From assembly GCF_034377285.1 (NCBI RefSeq), contig NZ_CP139715.1, forward strand, positions 5,312,501-5,376,500: a stretch of 64,000 nucleotides of DNA. Direction: 5' to 3'. The stretch is from Thalassobaculum sp. OXR-137 (GTDB taxonomy: Bacteria; Pseudomonadota; Alphaproteobacteria; Thalassobaculales; Thalassobaculaceae). Under the pieces are notes generated by a model. It was given only the letters and a program-made list of their open reading frames with translations, was not told the origin of the DNA and did not search any database. The translations under genes were made by a program, and so were the position numbers. This document shows, in pieces, positions 18,968 through 29,782 of this stretch. Numbering within the stretch: the stretch's first letter is position 1; each line of letters opens with the position of its first letter.

Positions 18968-19984
18968 TTAGAACGGCTCTTCCAGACGCTTGGCCAGTTC
19001 CTCGATATTTTCCGGCGGCCAATTGGTGATTTCCATACCGAGCGACAGCCCCATCGAGGCCAGCACTTCCTTGATCTCGTTCAGCGACTTGCGGCCGAAG
19101 TTCGGGGTCCGGAGCATCTCCGGCTCGGTCTTCTGCACCAGATCGCCGATATAGACGATGTTGTCGTTCTTCAGGCAGTTCGCCGAGCGGACCGAGAGCT
19201 CCAGCTCGTCGACCTTGCGCAGCAGATTCTTGTTGAACGGCAGATCGTGGGTCTCTTCCTCGGCGCCGCGCTGGGTCGGCTCCTCGAAATTGATGAACAG
19301 CTGCAGCTGGTCCTGCAGGATGCGGGCGGCATAGGCCACCGAGTCATCCGGGGTCAGCGAGCCGTCGGTCTCGACGGTGATCGACAGCTTGTCGTAGTCC
19401 GTGACCTGGCCGACGCGGGTATTCTCCACCTTGTAGGCGACCTGGCGCACCGGGCTGAAGATGGCGTCGACCGGGATCAGGCCGATCGGCGCGTCTTCAG
19501 GACGGTTGGCCGAGGCCGGCACGTAGCCCTTGCCGGTCTCCACGGTCAGTTCCATCGACAGGGTGGCGTCGCGGTCCAGCGTGCAGATCACGTGATCCGG
19601 GTTCATGATCTCGATGTCCGACACGGTCTCGATCTGACCGGCGGTCACCTCGCCCGGGCCTTCGGCCTTCAGGCGCATCTTCTTCGGGCCTTCGCCATGC
19701 ATGCGGATGGCGACGGCCTTGATGTTCAGCACGATGTCGGTCACGTCCTCACGGACGCCCGGCACGCTGGAGAACTCGTGCAGCACGCCGTCGATCTGGA
19801 TCGCGGTCACCGCGGCGCCCTGGAGGGACGACAGCAGGACGCGGCGCAGCGCGTTGCCGAGCGTCAGGCCGAACCCACGCTCCAGCGGCTCGGCAACGAT
19901 GGTCGCCTTGCGCTTGGGGTCGTAGCCCGCCTGGACATCGAGCTTGTTCGGCTTAATCAACGTCTGCCAGTTCTTTTGGATCAC
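18968..19984 (-). CDS. rpoA: RNA polymerase alpha subunit
   Basis: 338 residues. The N-terminal domain (about 1-235) dimerises and nucleates core assembly ([17 protein letters not shown]). A short linker leads to the C-terminal domain (about 255-325), which touches UP elements and activators; the DNA-binding segment is [11 protein letters not shown] with the key arginine present, followed by [13 protein letters not shown]. It lies between rpsK and rplQ in the usual alpha-operon order. The 124-base gap before it contains strong stem-loops. Confidence 0.98.
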   Translation of the reverse strand: MIQKNWQTLIKPNKLDVQAGYDPKRKATIVAEPLERGFGLTLGNALRRVLLSSLQGAAVTAIQIDGVLHEFSSVPGVREDVTDIVLNIKAVAIRMHGEGPKKMRLKAEGPGEVTAGQIETVSDIEIMNPDHVICTLDRDATLSMELTVETGKGYVPASANRPEDAPIGLIPVDAIFSPVRQVAYKVENTRVGQVTDYDKLSITVETDGSLTPDDSVAYAARILQDQLQLFINFEEPTQRGAEEETHDLPFNKNLLRKVDELELSVRSANCLKNDNIVYIGDLVQKTEPEMLRTPNFGRKSLNEIKEVLASMGLSLGMEITNWPPENIEELAKRLEEPF

Positions 19985-20012
19985 GGCTCAACCCTTCTTC
20001 TAGAACGGCGAT

Positions 20013-20106
20013 CCCGTCGGGCTACCGGACCAGGTCCGGTGGCGGCCGACGGGGCTCGTATTCTTCGGATCCCGGATATTCGGAACCCCGGCGCCTCGAA
20101 AGGCGC
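20013..20106 (-). promoter_or_regulatory. Structured rpsK-rpoA intercistronic region
   Basis: There are three perfect inverted repeats in 95 bases. A hairpin GCGCCT/AGGCGC (20091-20106) lies just after rpsK. Then comes a two-level structure with outer arms CCCGTCGG/CCGACGGG (20013-20020, 20046-20053) enclosing ACCGGACC/GGTCCGGT (20024-20040). No U-tract follows. RNA processing, stability control or partial attenuation before rpoA are possible. Confidence 0.5.
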
Positions 20107-20108
20107 GT

Positions 20109-20504
20109 TTAGACCCGGCGGCGCTTGCGCGGACGGCACCCGTTGTGCGGGATCGGCGTCACGTCGCGGATCGACATCACCTGGAAGCCGACCGACTGCA
20201 GCGCGCGCAGGGCCGACTCGCGACCCGAACCCGGACCGCAGACTTCGACGTCCAGGGTCTTCATGCCGTGCTCGGCCGCCTTGCGACCGGCATCCTCGGC
20301 CGCGACCTGAGCCGCATACGGGGTCGACTTGCGCGAGCCCTTGAAGCCCATGTGACCGGCCGACGACCAGGAAATGGCATTGCCCTGGGCATCGGTAATG
20401 GTGATCATGGTGTTGTTGAACGACGCGTTCACATGCGCGACGCCCGAGGTGATGTTCTTCTTTTCGCGGCGGCGAACACGCCCTTGCGTCGGTTGCTTTG
20501 CCAT
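20109..20504 (-). CDS. rpsK: 30S ribosomal protein S11
   Basis: 131 residues, the standard length, with [23 protein letters not shown] and the C-terminal [15 protein letters not shown], which are diagnostic for S11. It binds 16S rRNA in the platform and contacts the 690 loop near the E site. It is the second gene of the alpha operon, 75 bases after rpsM. Confidence 0.98.
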   Translation of the reverse strand: MAKQPTQGRVRRREKKNITSGVAHVNASFNNTMITITDAQGNAISWSSAGHMGFKGSRKSTPYAAQVAAEDAGRKAAEHGMKTLDVEVCGPGSGRESALRALQSVGFQVMSIRDVTPIPHNGCRPRKRRRV

Positions 20505-20579
20505 CGTCTTCCGTCTCCTGATACGACCCGGCGACGACCCGCCAAAGCTGGCGTGCCGACGGGTGTCGCTGCTGGGTCG

Positions 20580-20948
<369 letters not shown>

Positions 20949-20970
20949 GCCTGTTCTCCTCACTCAAGTT

Positions 20971-21022
20971 CGGGGCGTTTAAAACACCAAACGCGCCCCG
21001 CACAAGGAGCCTTTTGGCTCCT
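20971..21022 (-). promoter_or_regulatory. Two stem-loops in the alpha-operon leader
   Basis: On the minus strand the leader first forms AGGAGCC-AAAA-GGCTCCT (21005-21022, 7 bp). It then forms a longer stem in which CGGGGCGTTT (20971-20980) pairs with AAACG...CCCCG (20989-21000) around a two-base bulge. The second ends about 10 bases before the Shine-Dalgarno of rpsM. The position parallels the S4-repressed alpha leader of E. coli, but whether S4 binds here is unknown. Confidence 0.5.
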
Positions 21023-21062
21023 CGTCGGCCCGCGCAAGAAAATCCGCTAATCAGGGGCGCGG

Positions 21063-21090
21063 ATTATAGTCACGCACGGTCCGAAGTCAA
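21063..21090 (-). promoter_or_regulatory. Alpha-operon promoter
   Basis: On the minus strand TTGACT (21085-21090) and TATAAT (21063-21068, perfect consensus) are spaced by 16 bases, 115 bases before rpsM. This is the best-matching promoter in the window and would drive rpsM, rpsK, rpoA and rplQ independently of the spc genes. Confidence 0.8.
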
Positions 21091-21200
21091 TGTCCCAAAC
21101 CCGAAGATCCGCCCCTACGCGGCCCGCCGGGTTCACTCAGTCTCCGTCCTGTCGGACGGCTGCAACCTCTGCCGCCGGGGCGGCTCTATCATCCGCCGCC

Positions 21201-21764
21201 TCAGGCGGCCAGAATCTTCTCCAGATCCGCCGTCACGTCGTCCATCGGCTTCATGCCGTCGACGGTCTTCAGCGCGCCCTTCTCCCGGTAGTGCGGGATG
21301 ATCGGCGCCGTCTGGTCGCGATACACGTCCATGCGCTTGCGCAGGGTGTCCTCGTTGTCGTCGCTGCGGCCTTCCTCGGCCGCGCGCTTCAGGATGCGGT
21401 CGATCATCCGCTCCTCGTCGACCTTGAACTCGATCACGTGATCGATCTTCAGGCCCTTCTCCGCCAGCATCTCGTCCAGGGCCTTGGCCTGGGAGACGTT
21501 GCGCGGGAAACCGTCGAGGATGAAACCCTTGCTGCAGTCGGGCTCGTCGACCCGCTCGGAGATCATGCGGACGATGATGTCGTCGGAGACGAGCTGCCCG
21601 GCATCCATGACAGCCTTGGCTTCCTGCCCGATCTCGGACCCCGAGGCCACCGCCGCCCGGAGCATATCGCCGGTCGAGAGCTGTTTGACGCCGAACTTCT
21701 CTTCGAGGCGTTTCGCCTGGGTGCCCTTGCCCGCGCCTGGCGGGCCCAACAGGATCAGGTTCAT
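21201..21764 (-). CDS. adk: Adenylate kinase, short form
   Basis: 187 residues. It interconverts AMP + ATP and 2 ADP. The P-loop is [10 protein letters not shown], with the AMP-site motif STGDMLR and GFILDGFPR. The LID is short ([15 protein letters not shown]) and lacks the zinc-type insert, as in other alphaproteobacteria. The ATG overlaps the secY stop by four bases, so adk is translated with secY. A 252-base gap follows, with the alpha-operon promoter; rpmJ, which lies here in E. coli, is absent. Confidence 0.97.
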   Translation of the reverse strand: MNLILLGPPGAGKGTQAKRLEEKFGVKQLSTGDMLRAAVASGSEIGQEAKAVMDAGQLVSDDIIVRMISERVDEPDCSKGFILDGFPRNVSQAKALDEMLAEKGLKIDHVIEFKVDEERMIDRILKRAAEEGRSDDNEDTLRKRMDVYRDQTAPIIPHYREKGALKTVDGMKPMDDVTADLEKILAA

Positions 21765-23110
21765 CCGCGTCTCCCCCGGATCTTCGATTTCTTGATCAGC
21801 CCTTCGTACTGGTGGGCCAGCAGATGGGACTGAATTTGGGTGACCGTGTCCATGGTCACCGTCACGACGATCAGCAGGCTGGTGCCGCCGAAGTAGAACG
21901 GCACGGCAAGCTGGCTGATCAGGATCTCCGGCAGCACGCAGACGAAGGCCAGGTAGGCGGCACCGATCACGGTCAGGCGGGTCAGCACGAAATCCAGGTA
22001 GTCGGCGGTGTTCTTGCCGGGGCGGATGCCGGGCACGAAGCCGCCGTACTTGCGCAGGTTCTCGGCCGTCTCCTGCGGATTGAACACGATCGCGGTGTAG
22101 AAGAAGGCGAAGAACACGATCAGCGCCACGTACATCGCGATGTAGAGCGGCTGGCCGTGGCCGAGCAGCACCGTGATCTGGGTCAGCCACTCCGGGCCGC
22201 CGCCGCCGGCCGAGAAGCTGGCCACGGTGATCGGCATCAGCAGCAGCGAGCTGGCGAAGATCGGCGGAATGACGCCGGAGACGTTGATCTTCAGCGGCAG
22301 ATGCGAGCTCTCGCCGCCGGTCATGCGGTTGCCGACCTGGCGCTTGGGATACTGCACCAGGATCCGGCGCTGCGACCGCTCGATGAAGCAGATGAAGGCG
22401 ATCACCGCGACGGCCATCACCAGCAGCAGCGGGATGACGATCGCCGGCAGCGCGCCGGTGCGGCCGAGCTCGAACAGGCTGGCCAGGGCCGACGGCAGGT
22501 TGGCGACGATGCCGGAGAAGATGATCAGCGAGATGCCGTTGCCGATGCCGCGGGCGGTAATCTGCTCGCCCAGCCACATCAGGAAGATCGTACCGCCGAC
22601 CAGAGTGATCACCGTGGTCGCGCGGAAGAATGCGCCCGGATCGATGACCGCCGTCGTCCCGCCCGGTCCCGGCAGCGACTCCAGCCCCACGGCGATGCCA
22701 TAGGCCTGGAACGACGCCAGAACGACCGTCAGGTAGCGGGTGTACTGGTTGATCTTCTTGCGGCCGACCTCGCCCTCCTTCTTGAGGGCCTCAAGGTTCG
22801 GGCTCACCGCCGTCATCAGCTGCATGATGATCGCAGCCGAGATGTACGGCATGATGTTCAGCGCGAAGATCGTCATGCGGCCGAGAGCGCCGCCGGAGAA
22901 CATGTTGAAGATGTCCAGCACACCGCCCTGGGTCTGCTGGAAGATCTCGTTCAGGACTCCGGGATCGATCCCGGGCACCGGAATGTAGGTGCCGAGCCGA
23001 TAGACGATGAGCGCACCCAGCGTGAACCAGATGCGCTTCTTGAGCTCGGTGGCCTTGGAGAAGGCCCCAAGGTTCATCTGCGAGGCGAGTTGGTCGGCAC
23101 CAGTGGCCAT
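21761..23110 (-). CDS. secY: Preprotein translocase subunit SecY
   Basis: 449 residues with ten predicted transmembrane helices, the channel of the Sec translocon with SecE (encoded at 49845-50042). It opens with [36 protein letters not shown] and ends with the cytosolic tail [11 protein letters not shown]. The plug region [15 protein letters not shown] and the loop KKINQYTRY are clear. Last but one gene of the spc group; a hairpin lies in the gap after rplO. Confidence 0.98.
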   Translation of the reverse strand: MATGADQLASQMNLGAFSKATELKKRIWFTLGALIVYRLGTYIPVPGIDPGVLNEIFQQTQGGVLDIFNMFSGGALGRMTIFALNIMPYISAAIIMQLMTAVSPNLEALKKEGEVGRKKINQYTRYLTVVLASFQAYGIAVGLESLPGPGGTTAVIDPGAFFRATTVITLVGGTIFLMWLGEQITARGIGNGISLIIFSGIVANLPSALASLFELGRTGALPAIVIPLLLVMAVAVIAFICFIERSQRRILVQYPKRQVGNRMTGGESSHLPLKINVSGVIPPIFASSLLLMPITVASFSAGGGGPEWLTQITVLLGHGQPLYIAMYVALIVFFAFFYTAIVFNPQETAENLRKYGGFVPGIRPGKNTADYLDFVLTRLTVIGAAYLAFVCVLPEILISQLAVPFYFGGTSLLIVVTVTMDTVTQIQSHLLAHQYEGLIKKSKIRGRRG

Positions 23111-23137
23111 GACTTCGTCCTAGCGTCTGAGGCTTAG

Positions 23138-23166
23138 CCCGGCACCCGGCATCGGCCGGGACCGGG
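23138..23166 (-). promoter_or_regulatory. Hairpin between rplO and secY
   Basis: Inner stem CCCGGC/GCCGGG with a 4-base loop and outer stem CCCGG/CCGGG, separated by a small internal loop, lie about 30 bases before secY. No U-tract is seen. It may set the level of secY relative to ribosomal proteins. Confidence 0.42.
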
Positions 23167-23182
23167 CACACAGACCGGCAGC

Positions 23183-23671
23183 TTAGGCCGCCGTCTCTTC
23201 CGCCTTCTGGGCGATGCGCGTGGTGATGGAACCGCCCGCCTTCTCGATGGCGGCAACCGCAGCCTTCGACGCGGCGGCGACGCTCACCTCGACCTTGGAG
23301 GTCAGCTCGCCCTTGGCCAACAGCCGGACGCCGTCCTTGGCGTTGTCGGCGAGACCGGCCGCCTTCAGCGCCGCCTCGTCGATCACCTTGGAGGCGTCGA
23401 TCTTGCCGGCGTCGATCGCGGCCTGAACGCGGCCAACATTCACCGCGTCGAAACGCTTGGCGAAAATCTTGTTGTTGAAGCCGCGCTTCGGCAGGCGCCG
23501 ATAGATCGGCATCTGGCCGCCTTCGAAGCCGTTGATGGCAACACCGCTGCGCGCTTTCTGACCCTTGTGGCCCATGCCGCTGGTCTTGCCCGTGCCCGAC
23601 CCGGTACCGCGGCCGATGCGCTTGCGCGCCTTGGTCGCGCCGTCGTTGTCTTTCAGCTCGTTCAATCGCAT
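23183..23671 (-). CDS. rplO: 50S ribosomal protein L15
   Basis: 162 residues, with the Gly/Lys-rich N-terminus [24 protein letters not shown] that threads into 23S rRNA. An Ala-rich C-terminal globular domain follows. Slightly longer than the E. coli protein (144). Spc operon order; gaps of 71-72 bases on both sides contain stem-loops. Confidence 0.97.
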   Translation of the reverse strand: MRLNELKDNDGATKARKRIGRGTGSGTGKTSGMGHKGQKARSGVAINGFEGGQMPIYRRLPKRGFNNKIFAKRFDAVNVGRVQAAIDAGKIDASKVIDEAALKAAGLADNAKDGVRLLAKGELTSKVEVSVAAASKAAVAAIEKAGGSITTRIAQKAEETAA

Positions 23672-23698
23672 CGTTCAGTCCTCGTCTGCGCATCCGGG

Positions 23699-23730
23699 GC
23701 GGCCAGGATCGGGGTCGAGCCCCGGGCCGC
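23699..23730 (-). promoter_or_regulatory. Nested hairpin between rpmD and rplO
   Basis: Outer arms GCGGCC (23699-23704) and GGCCGC (23725-23730) enclose CGGGG (23710-23714) and CCCCG (23720-23724). It lies in the 71-base gap, with no U-tract. Confidence 0.4.
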
Positions 23731-23742
23731 GCGTCCGGTGAA

Positions 23743-23937
23743 TTACGCCTGGTCGACGACCTCGACCAGGTGCTTAACCTTGTGGATCATGCCACGCACG
23801 GCCGGCGTGTCCTCGAGCGTACGCTCGCGGTTCAGCTTGCCCAGGCCGAGGCCCGTCAGCGTCGCGATCTGATCCTTCTTCCGGCCCAGGCCGCTACTGA
23901 CCTGACGCACGGTGACAGTCGCATTCTTCGCCATCAT
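23743..23937 (-). CDS. rpmD: 50S ribosomal protein L30
   Basis: 64 residues, a full-length bacterial L30 ([30 protein letters not shown] and the [12 protein letters not shown] end). It is a small alpha/beta protein of the large subunit near the L5/5S side. Eleven bases after rpsE. Confidence 0.96.
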   Translation of the reverse strand: MMAKNATVTVRQVSSGLGRKKDQIATLTGLGLGKLNRERTLEDTPAVRGMIHKVKHLVEVVDQA

Positions 23938-23948
23938 CAGTCTCCCGA

Positions 23949-24521
23949 TTACTCAGCGCTGGCGGCTTCCGCCGCGTCGCCCTGGCTGTCGCGACCGAAG
24001 ATCTCCGCAACCTTCTTGCCGCGCTTGGCGGCGATGGAGCGCGGCGCGTGGACGTTGCGCAGCGCCTCGAAGGTCGCCTTGATCATGTTGTGCGGGTTCG
24101 AGGTGCCGATCGACTTCGCCACCACGTCCTGCACGCCGAGCGCCTCGAAGATGGCGCGCATCGGACCGCCGGCGATGATGCCGGTACCGGCCGGAGCCGC
24201 CCGCAGGGTCACGCGACCCGCGCCGAAACGACCGCTGATGTCGTGGTGAAGGGTACGACCCTCACGCAGCGGCACCCGGATCATGGAGCGCTTGGCCTGC
24301 TCGGTGGCCTTGCGGATCGCTTCCGGAACCTCGCGCGCCTTGCCGGCGCCGTGGCCGACGCGGCCACGCTGGTCACCCACGATCACGATCGCCGCGAAAC
24401 CGAAGCGCCGACCGCCCTTGACCACCTTGGCCACGCGGTTGATGCCGACCAGCTTCTCGATCAGATCGCTGTCTTCGCGATCCCGACCCTGGTTGCGGTC
24501 CTGCCTGTCCTGACGTGCCAT
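23949..24521 (-). CDS. rpsE: 30S ribosomal protein S5
   Basis: 190 residues. The central S5 double-stranded-RNA-binding fold ([28 protein letters not shown]) and the C-terminal domain ([25 protein letters not shown]) are intact, and the loop associated with spectinomycin resistance (VVKGGRR) looks wild type. S5 lies at the mRNA entrance and affects decoding accuracy. The N-terminus is Arg/Asp-rich ([14 protein letters not shown]), a variable extension. Confidence 0.97.
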   Translation of the reverse strand: MARQDRQDRNQGRDREDSDLIEKLVGINRVAKVVKGGRRFGFAAIVIVGDQRGRVGHGAGKAREVPEAIRKATEQAKRSMIRVPLREGRTLHHDISGRFGAGRVTLRAAPAGTGIIAGGPMRAIFEALGVQDVVAKSIGTSNPHNMIKATFEALRNVHAPRSIAAKRGKKVAEIFGRDSQGDAAEAASAE

Positions 24522-24534
24522 GTCTTGGCCCCTC

Positions 24535-24897
24535 TTAGAACTTCAGGCCGGCTTCGCGCGCCGCATCAGCAAGCGCCTTCACCCGACCGTGATAGATATA
24601 GCCGCCGCGGTCGAACACCACGTCGCTGAGCCCCTTCTCGATGGCACGTGCCGCCACGAGCTTGCCGACCGCCTCGGCCGCTGCCTTGTCGGCACCGGTC
24701 TTCAGCGAGCCCTTGAGCTCCTTGTCGAGCGACGAAGCCGCCGCGAGCGTGACGCCATCGATATCGTCGATGACCTGGGCGTAGATATTCTTGGACGACC
24801 GGAAGACCGACAAACGCGGGCGACCGGCCGCTTTGCGACGAAGCTGCGCACGGCTGCGCATCTGGCGGCGCTTGAACAGATCCTTGGACGAAAGCAT
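24535..24897 (-). CDS. rplR: 50S ribosomal protein L18
   Basis: 120 residues, with the start chosen at [18 protein letters not shown] for agreement with other L18 proteins; a longer frame upstream is Arg/Ser-rich and overlaps rplF. The 5S-rRNA-binding core [20 protein letters not shown] and the end [19 protein letters not shown] are typical. It anchors 5S rRNA with L5. Confidence 0.97.
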   Translation of the reverse strand: MLSSKDLFKRRQMRSRAQLRRKAAGRPRLSVFRSSKNIYAQVIDDIDGVTLAAASSLDKELKGSLKTGADKAAAEAVGKLVAARAIEKGLSDVVFDRGGYIYHGRVKALADAAREAGLKF

Positions 24898-24907
24898 CGC
24901 CGAACTC

Positions 24908-25441
24908 CTACTTCTTCTTACCTTCCTTACGAAGGATAATCTCGTTCGCGTACTTGACGCCCTTGCCCTTGAACGGCTCCGGCGGACGGAACGCGCGGAT
25001 TTCGGCAGCAAGCTGACCGACGCGCTGCTTGTCCGAACCGCTGATGGAGATCGCCGTGGGGCGCTCGCAGTTCATCGTGATCCCCTCGGGGATCGGGAAC
25101 CGGACCGGATGGCTGAACCCGAGAGCCAGCACCAGGTCTTTGCCCTCAATCGCGGCGCGATAACCCACACCGTTGATCTCGAGATTGACCGTGAAGCCCG
25201 TCGAGACACCGGTGACGAGATTGCTCACCAGCGCCCGGGTGGTGCCCCACATGGCGCGCGCCTTCTTGGACTCGCGCTTCGGCGTGACCTTGACGACGTT
25301 ATCCTCGTAGACGACGTCGACCTCCGGCGAGATCGGCGCGGACAGCTCACCGAGCTTGCCCTTCGCCTTGATCTCGTCATTGGCGATCTCGACCGTCACA
25401 CCGTCCGGAATGGAGACCGGATATTTACCGACACGTGACAT
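24908..25441 (-). CDS. rplF: 50S ribosomal protein L6
   Basis: 177 residues from the second of two adjacent ATGs, which has GGAGG at better spacing and gives [14 protein letters not shown]. It has two homologous L6 domains; the C-terminal [26 protein letters not shown] is diagnostic. It lies near the factor-binding site of the 50S subunit. Confidence 0.97.
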   Translation of the reverse strand: MSRVGKYPVSIPDGVTVEIANDEIKAKGKLGELSAPISPEVDVVYEDNVVKVTPKRESKKARAMWGTTRALVSNLVTGVSTGFTVNLEINGVGYRAAIEGKDLVLALGFSHPVRFPIPEGITMNCERPTAISISGSDKQRVGQLAAEIRAFRPPEPFKGKGVKYANEIILRKEGKKK

Positions 25442-25453
25442 CATCGCCTCCGA

Positions 25454-25852
25454 TCAGAATACCTGACACAGGACTTCGCCGCCGACATTGGCCGCACGGG
25501 CCTCGTTGTCGGACATGACACCGCGCGGGGTCGACAGGATCGCAATCCCGAGACCGTTGTAGACGCGCGGAAGGTCCTTGATCTTGGAGTACACCCGACG
25601 GCCCGGCGTGGAGACACGCTTGATCTCCTTGATCACCGGCTCGCCTTCGGAATACTTCAACTCGATCTTGATTTCCGCCACACCGGCACGGACGTCATCC
25701 TGCGAAAAACCGCGGATGTAGCCCTCGCGCTGCAGAACCTCGAGCACATTCGCCCGCAGACGCGACGCCGGGCTGACGACGACCGACTTACGTGCGCTCT
25801 GACCGTTGCGGATGCGGGTCAGCATATCCCCGAGAGGATCGCTCATCGACAT
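25454..25852 (-). CDS. rpsH: 30S ribosomal protein S8
   Basis: 132 residues, with [20 protein letters not shown] and the C-terminal [20 protein letters not shown] of S8. It is a primary 16S rRNA binder of the central domain and in E. coli the translational repressor of the spc operon. GGGAGG precedes the first ATG by seven bases; a second in-frame ATG two codons later is possible. Confidence 0.97.
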   Translation of the reverse strand: MSMSDPLGDMLTRIRNGQSARKSVVVSPASRLRANVLEVLQREGYIRGFSQDDVRAGVAEIKIELKYSEGEPVIKEIKRVSTPGRRVYSKIKDLPRVYNGLGIAILSTPRGVMSDNEARAANVGGEVLCQVF

Positions 25853-25867
25853 TTGCCGACCTCCCTC

Positions 25868-26173
25868 TTACCAGCTCGACTTGACCAGGCCCGGAATCTG
25901 GCCCGTAGAGCCGAGATCCCGCAGCGCGATCCGCGAAAGCTTGAACTTGCGATAGACGCCGCGCGGGCGTCCGGTGAGTTCGCAACGGTTGCGAATGCGT
26001 TCCTTCGCACCGTTCTTCGGAAGCTGCTGCATCTTGAGCTGCGCAGCAAAACGTTCCTCGATCGGCAGCGACCGGTCCATCGCAGTCGCCTTCAGGCGCG
26101 CGCGCTTGGCGGCCTGCTGGCTCTGCAGCTTGCGACGGGCGTTGTTCTTTTCAACAGCGCTCTTCTTAGCCAT
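25868..26173 (-). CDS. rpsN: 30S ribosomal protein S14, zinc-independent form
   Basis: 101 residues, the long C-minus form: only one cysteine is present ([24 protein letters not shown]), so no zinc ribbon can form. That fits an organism with zinc-sparing regulation elsewhere in the window. It assembles late in the 30S head. Confidence 0.97.
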   Translation of the reverse strand: MAKKSAVEKNNARRKLQSQQAAKRARLKATAMDRSLPIEERFAAQLKMQQLPKNGAKERIRNRCELTGRPRGVYRKFKLSRIALRDLGSTGQIPGLVKSSW

Positions 26174-26191
26174 GTCGTCCTCCGACCTCGA

Positions 26192-26731
26192 TCAATTGAC
26201 GAACGGAAACTGGAAGCGCTTGAGCAGTTCGCGCGCTTCGTCGTCCGTCTTCGCCGTGGTCACCACGATGATGTCCATGCCCCGGATGTTGTCGACCTTG
26301 TCGTAGTCGATTTCCGGAAACACGATCTGCTCCTTGATGCCCATGGAATAGTTGCCACGGCCGTCAAAGCTCTTCGGGTTCAACCCACGGAAGTCACGCA
26401 CCCGCGGGAGCGCGATGTTCACCAGGCGATCCAGAAACTCGTACATCCGCTCGCGGCGCAGGGTCACCTTGACGCCGATCGGCATGCCCTCGCGCAGCTT
26501 GAAGCCGGCGATCGACTTCTTGGCGCGGGTCACGACCGGCTTCTGGCCGGCGATCCGGGTCATCTCGTCGAGTGCAGCCTGGATCTTCTTGCTGTCGCTC
26601 ACCGCCTCGCCGACGCCCATGTTCAGCACGATCTTGTCGATCGCCGGAACCTCGTGGACGTTGGAGTAGCCGAACGCGGACTGCAGGTCCGGGCGGATCG
26701 ACTTGGTGTATTCTTCGTACAATCGAGCCAT
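26192..26731 (-). CDS. rplE: 50S ribosomal protein L5
   Basis: 179 residues. It binds 5S rRNA and makes the B1b bridge to S13. The conserved [35 protein letters not shown] and [20 protein letters not shown] are all present. Six bases after rplX. Confidence 0.98.
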   Translation of the reverse strand: MARLYEEYTKSIRPDLQSAFGYSNVHEVPAIDKIVLNMGVGEAVSDSKKIQAALDEMTRIAGQKPVVTRAKKSIAGFKLREGMPIGVKVTLRRERMYEFLDRLVNIALPRVRDFRGLNPKSFDGRGNYSMGIKEQIVFPEIDYDKVDNIRGMDIIVVTTAKTDDEARELLKRFQFPFVN

Positions 26732-26737
26732 CTTGCC

Positions 26738-27067
26738 TTACCTCGCCGCCGAGTCAGCGTCGATCGTCTCGCCGGAGCGCTTCGCGACACGAACCTTCTT
26801 GCCGTCGCGCTCTTCGAAACGAATGCGGGTCGCTTCGCCGGATTTCGGATCCACGTGCATCACGTTGGACAGATCCATCGACGCCTCGCGCTCCACGATG
26901 CCACCCTGGGTGGTCTGGCTCGGACGCGTATGGCGCTTGATCATGTTCACGCCCTGCACGACCACGCGGTTTTCCGACGGGATCACACGCAGGACTTCGC
27001 CCTGCTTGCCCTTGTCGCGGCCGGTGGTGACGATCACCCGGTCGCCCTTCTTAACGCGCGCGGCCAT
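26738..27067 (-). CDS. rplX: 50S ribosomal protein L24
   Basis: 109 residues with the KOW motif at the N-terminus ([24 protein letters not shown]). It is an assembly-initiating protein near the exit tunnel. The ATG at 27067 overlaps the rplN stop (TGATG) and has GGAGG seven bases upstream; the GTG one codon before is not needed. Confidence 0.97.
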   Translation of the reverse strand: MAARVKKGDRVIVTTGRDKGKQGEVLRVIPSENRVVVQGVNMIKRHTRPSQTTQGGIVEREASMDLSNVMHVDPKSGEATRIRFEERDGKKVRVAKRSGETIDADSAAR

Positions 27068-27435
27068 CACAACACCTCCGGAGCGAGCGAAATGATCTTC
27101 ATGAACTTCTTCGCACGCAGTTCACGGGTCACCGGGCCGAAGATACGCGTACCGATCGGCTCGCCCTGCTTGTTGATCAGCACGGCGGCGTTGGTATCGA
27201 ACCGGATCGCGGTACCGTCCTGACGGCGAATTTCCTTGGCCGTGCGAACGATGACGGCGCGATGGACGTCACCCTTCTTCACGCGGCCCCGGGGAATCGC
27301 TTCCTTCACGGACACCACGATGACATCGCCGACCGAAGCGACCTTGCGCTTCGAGCCGCCGAGCACCTTGATGCACTGCACCCGCCGAGCGCCGGAATTG
27401 TCCGCGACGTCGAGGTTCGTCTGCATCTGAATCAT
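27067..27435 (-). CDS. rplN: 50S ribosomal protein L14
   Basis: 122 residues, exactly the usual length, with [27 protein letters not shown] and [13 protein letters not shown]14 sits at the subunit interface with L19. Start of the spc group by E. coli convention, but here it follows rpsQ after only 22 bases, so S10 and spc genes are contiguous. Confidence 0.98.
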   Translation of the reverse strand: MIQMQTNLDVADNSGARRVQCIKVLGGSKRKVASVGDVIVVSVKEAIPRGRVKKGDVHRAVIVRTAKEIRRQDGTAIRFDTNAAVLINKQGEPIGTRIFGPVTRELRAKKFMKIISLAPEVL

Positions 27436-27457
27436 GACCTGTCCTCCTAGGTCCGGG

Positions 27458-27706
27458 TCACGCGCCGGCCGCGGCGTCGTCGTAGACGACCGCGAACCGC
27501 TTGTTTTTCGAAACCGGTGCGCACTCGATGATGCGCACCATGTCGCCCTGCTTGAACCGGTTCTCAGGGTCGTGAGCCGAGAACCGCTTGGAGCGGGTGA
27601 TGAACTTCTTGTAGAGCGGATGCATGACCCGCCGCTGGACGTTCACGACCACCGTCTTGTCGCCCTTGTCGCTGACGACGGTGCCCTGAAGAACACGCCT
27701 CGGCAT
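27458..27706 (-). CDS. rpsQ: 30S ribosomal protein S17
   Basis: 82 residues, OB-fold protein binding 16S rRNA helix 11 ([19 protein letters not shown], then [21 protein letters not shown]). Standard length, 29 bases after rpmC. Confidence 0.97.
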   Translation of the reverse strand: MPRRVLQGTVVSDKGDKTVVVNVQRRVMHPLYKKFITRSKRFSAHDPENRFKQGDMVRIIECAPVSKNKRFAVVYDDAAAGA

Positions 27707-27735
27707 TGCTTTCTCCTAACCCCTTGACCGGTACT

Positions 27736-27948
27736 TCAGGCCGAAGCCCCGGCGCGGGCCTTCTCGCCCATGATCGTCTTAACTGTCGCGATCTCGCGCC
27801 GAACCTGACGCATCCGATCGGAGTTCTCGAGCTGTCCGTTCGCCCGCTGGAAGCGCAGATTGAACGCCTCCTTACGCAGCTGCAGCAGCTGATCCTTCAA
27901 CTGGTCCGGCGACTTCGTCCGGAGATCCTCGGCAATCTTGTTTGCCAT
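27736..27948 (-). CDS. rpmC: 50S ribosomal protein L29
   Basis: 70 residues, a two-helix protein next to L23 at the exit tunnel. [28 protein letters not shown] is typical. S10 operon order after rplP. Confidence 0.96.
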   Translation of the reverse strand: MANKIAEDLRTKSPDQLKDQLLQLRKEAFNLRFQRANGQLENSDRMRQVRREIATVKTIMGEKARAGASA

Positions 27949-27964
27949 CTTTAACTCCTCCGAC

Positions 27965-28378
27965 TCACTCGCCCAGACGGGTCACGAACCGGGTGTCGAC
28001 CGGAAGCTTCATGGCAGCGAGGCGGAACGCCTCCTCGGCCAGATCCTTCGGAACACCATCCAGTTCGAACATGATACGGCCCGGCTTCACACGGCAGACC
28101 CAGAACTCCGGAGAGCCCTTACCCTTACCCATGCGGACCTCGGCCGGCTTGCTCGACACCGGCACATCCGGGAAAATCCGGATCCACACGCGACCGGCGC
28201 GGCGGATGTGTCGGGTGATCGCACGACGGGCAGCCTCGATCTGGCGGGCGGTGACACGCGCGGGCGTGGTCGCCTTCAAACCGTAGGCGCCGAAGTTCAG
28301 CGCCGTCCCACCCTTGGCCAGGCCATGGATGCGGCCCTTATGGGCCTTACGGAACTTTGTGCGCTTCGGGGACAGCAT
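27965..28378 (-). CDS. rplP: 50S ribosomal protein L16
   Basis: 137 residues, with the start [19 protein letters not shown]. The loop near residue 80 ([27 protein letters not shown]) reaches towards the P-site tRNA and contains the arginine (R81 region) that is hydroxylated by YcfD in E. coli. It joins the 50S subunit late. Confidence 0.97.
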   Translation of the reverse strand: MLSPKRTKFRKAHKGRIHGLAKGGTALNFGAYGLKATTPARVTARQIEAARRAITRHIRRAGRVWIRIFPDVPVSSKPAEVRMGKGKGSPEFWVCRVKPGRIMFELDGVPKDLAEEAFRLAAMKLPVDTRFVTRLGE

Positions 28379-28401
28379 TGTCTTCTCCTCTCAGCGGACG
28401 G

Positions 28402-29097
28402 TTAGCGACGATCGCCGCCGCCGGAACCCGGCTGCTGCTCGGCCAGGCGCTTGTCCTGCGCCATCGGATCGTGGGCAAGCACCTCGCCCTTGAACACCCA
28501 CACCTTGACACCGCAGGTGCCGTAGGTGGTGAAACCGGTCGCCTCGCCGTAATCGATCTCGGCGCGCAGCGTGTGCAGCGGCACCCGGCCCTCGCGGTAC
28601 CACTCGGTCCGCGCGATTTCAGCGCCACCCAGACGGCCGCCGCAGTTGATCCGGATCCCCAGGGCACCCAGGCGCATGGCGGACTGAACGGCCCGCTTCA
28701 TGGCCCGGCGGAATGCCACGCGGCGCTCCAGCTGCTGGGCGATGTTCTCGGCGACGAGCTGCGCGTCGATTTCCGGCTTGCGGATCTCGACGATGTTCAG
28801 CGCCACGTCGGTGTTGGTCATCTTCGAGAGGTCCTGACGGAGCTTCTCGATATCCGTGCCCTTCTTGCCGATCACCACGCCCGGACGCGCCGAGTAGATG
28901 GTGATGCGGGCGCGCTTGGCCGGACGCTCGATGACGATGCGGCTCACACCGGCCTGACGCAGACGCTTGGTCAGGTACTGGCGCAGCTTGATGTCCTGGT
29001 GCAGCAGGTCGGCATAGCCCTTGCCCGCGAACCAGCGCGAGTCCCAGGTGCGGTTGATGCCGAGCCGCAGCCCGATCGGATTGACCTTATTACCCAT
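28402..29097 (-). CDS. rpsC: 30S ribosomal protein S3
   Basis: 231 residues with the KH domain ([20 protein letters not shown]) at the mRNA entrance and the C-terminal domain [26 protein letters not shown]. The ATG shares a base with the rplV stop (TGATG). A Gly/Gln-rich tail ends the protein. Confidence 0.98.
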   Translation of the reverse strand: MGNKVNPIGLRLGINRTWDSRWFAGKGYADLLHQDIKLRQYLTKRLRQAGVSRIVIERPAKRARITIYSARPGVVIGKKGTDIEKLRQDLSKMTNTDVALNIVEIRKPEIDAQLVAENIAQQLERRVAFRRAMKRAVQSAMRLGALGIRINCGGRLGGAEIARTEWYREGRVPLHTLRAEIDYGEATGFTTYGTCGVKVWVFKGEVLAHDPMAQDKRLAEQQPGSGGGDRR

Positions 29098-29477
29098 CAG
29101 TCCTGCTCCTCGCGCTCGCGCACCACCACGGTGATGTGGGAGAACGGCTTCACGATCTTGCCCACCCGACCCCGGGCGCGCGGACGGAAGCGCTTCATCA
29201 CGATGCTCTTGCCGACATAGGCCTCCTTGACGAAGAGCCGGTCGACATCGAGCTGGTGGTTGTTCTCGGCGTTCGCGATCGCCGACTCCAGCAGCTTCTT
29301 TACGTCGCGAGCGATCCGGCGCTTCGAGAAGGCCAGAGTGGCCAGCGCCTTGTCGGCCCGCTGCCCGCGGATCATTTGGGCGACCAGATTCAGCTTCTGC
29401 GGGCTGATGCGCAGATTGCGCAGCACAGCCTTCGCTTCAGTATCGTCAAGTTGCCGTTCGGCAGCCTGCTTGCCCAT
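29097..29477 (-). CDS. rplV: 50S ribosomal protein L22
   Basis: 126 residues. The globular part ([24 protein letters not shown]) and the beta-hairpin loop lining the exit tunnel ([21 protein letters not shown]) are intact. No insertion or deletion in the macrolide-related loop is evident. Confidence 0.98.
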   Translation of the reverse strand: MGKQAAERQLDDTEAKAVLRNLRISPQKLNLVAQMIRGQRADKALATLAFSKRRIARDVKKLLESAIANAENNHQLDVDRLFVKEAYVGKSIVMKRFRPRARGRVGKIVKPFSHITVVVREREEQD

Positions 29478-29495
29478 TGCCTGCTCCTCTCAGCC

Positions 29496-29771
29496 TCAGC
29501 GACGCGACTTCTTGTCGGCCATGTGGCCGTAATAGGTACGCGTCGGCGAGAACTCGCCAAACTTGTGCCCGACCATGTTCTCGCTCACGAGAACCGGAAC
29601 GAATTTCTGGCCGTTGTGCACGCCGAAGGTCAGGCCGACGAACTGCGGCATGATCGTCGAACGGCGCGACCAGGTCTTGATGACCTCGTTGCGACCGGAC
29701 TCGCGCGACTTTTCGGCCTTCTTCATCAGGTAGCCGTCGACGAACGGTCCCTTCCAAACGGATCGAGCCAC
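29496..29771 (-). CDS. rpsS: 30S ribosomal protein S19
   Basis: 91 residues with [21 protein letters not shown] and [23 protein letters not shown]. Head protein in complex with S13. Eleven bases after rplB. Confidence 0.98.
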   Translation of the reverse strand: MARSVWKGPFVDGYLMKKAEKSRESGRNEVIKTWSRRSTIMPQFVGLTFGVHNGQKFVPVLVSENMVGHKFGEFSPTRTYYGHMADKKSRR

Positions 29772-29782
29772 CGAACTTCTCC

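Noticed and set aside
21023-21200. Missing rpmJ (L36) between adk and rpsM
   Set aside because: I checked both strands for the short Cys/His-rich L36 sequence and found none. In alphaproteobacteria rpmJ usually lies elsewhere, so this is not a deletion of note.
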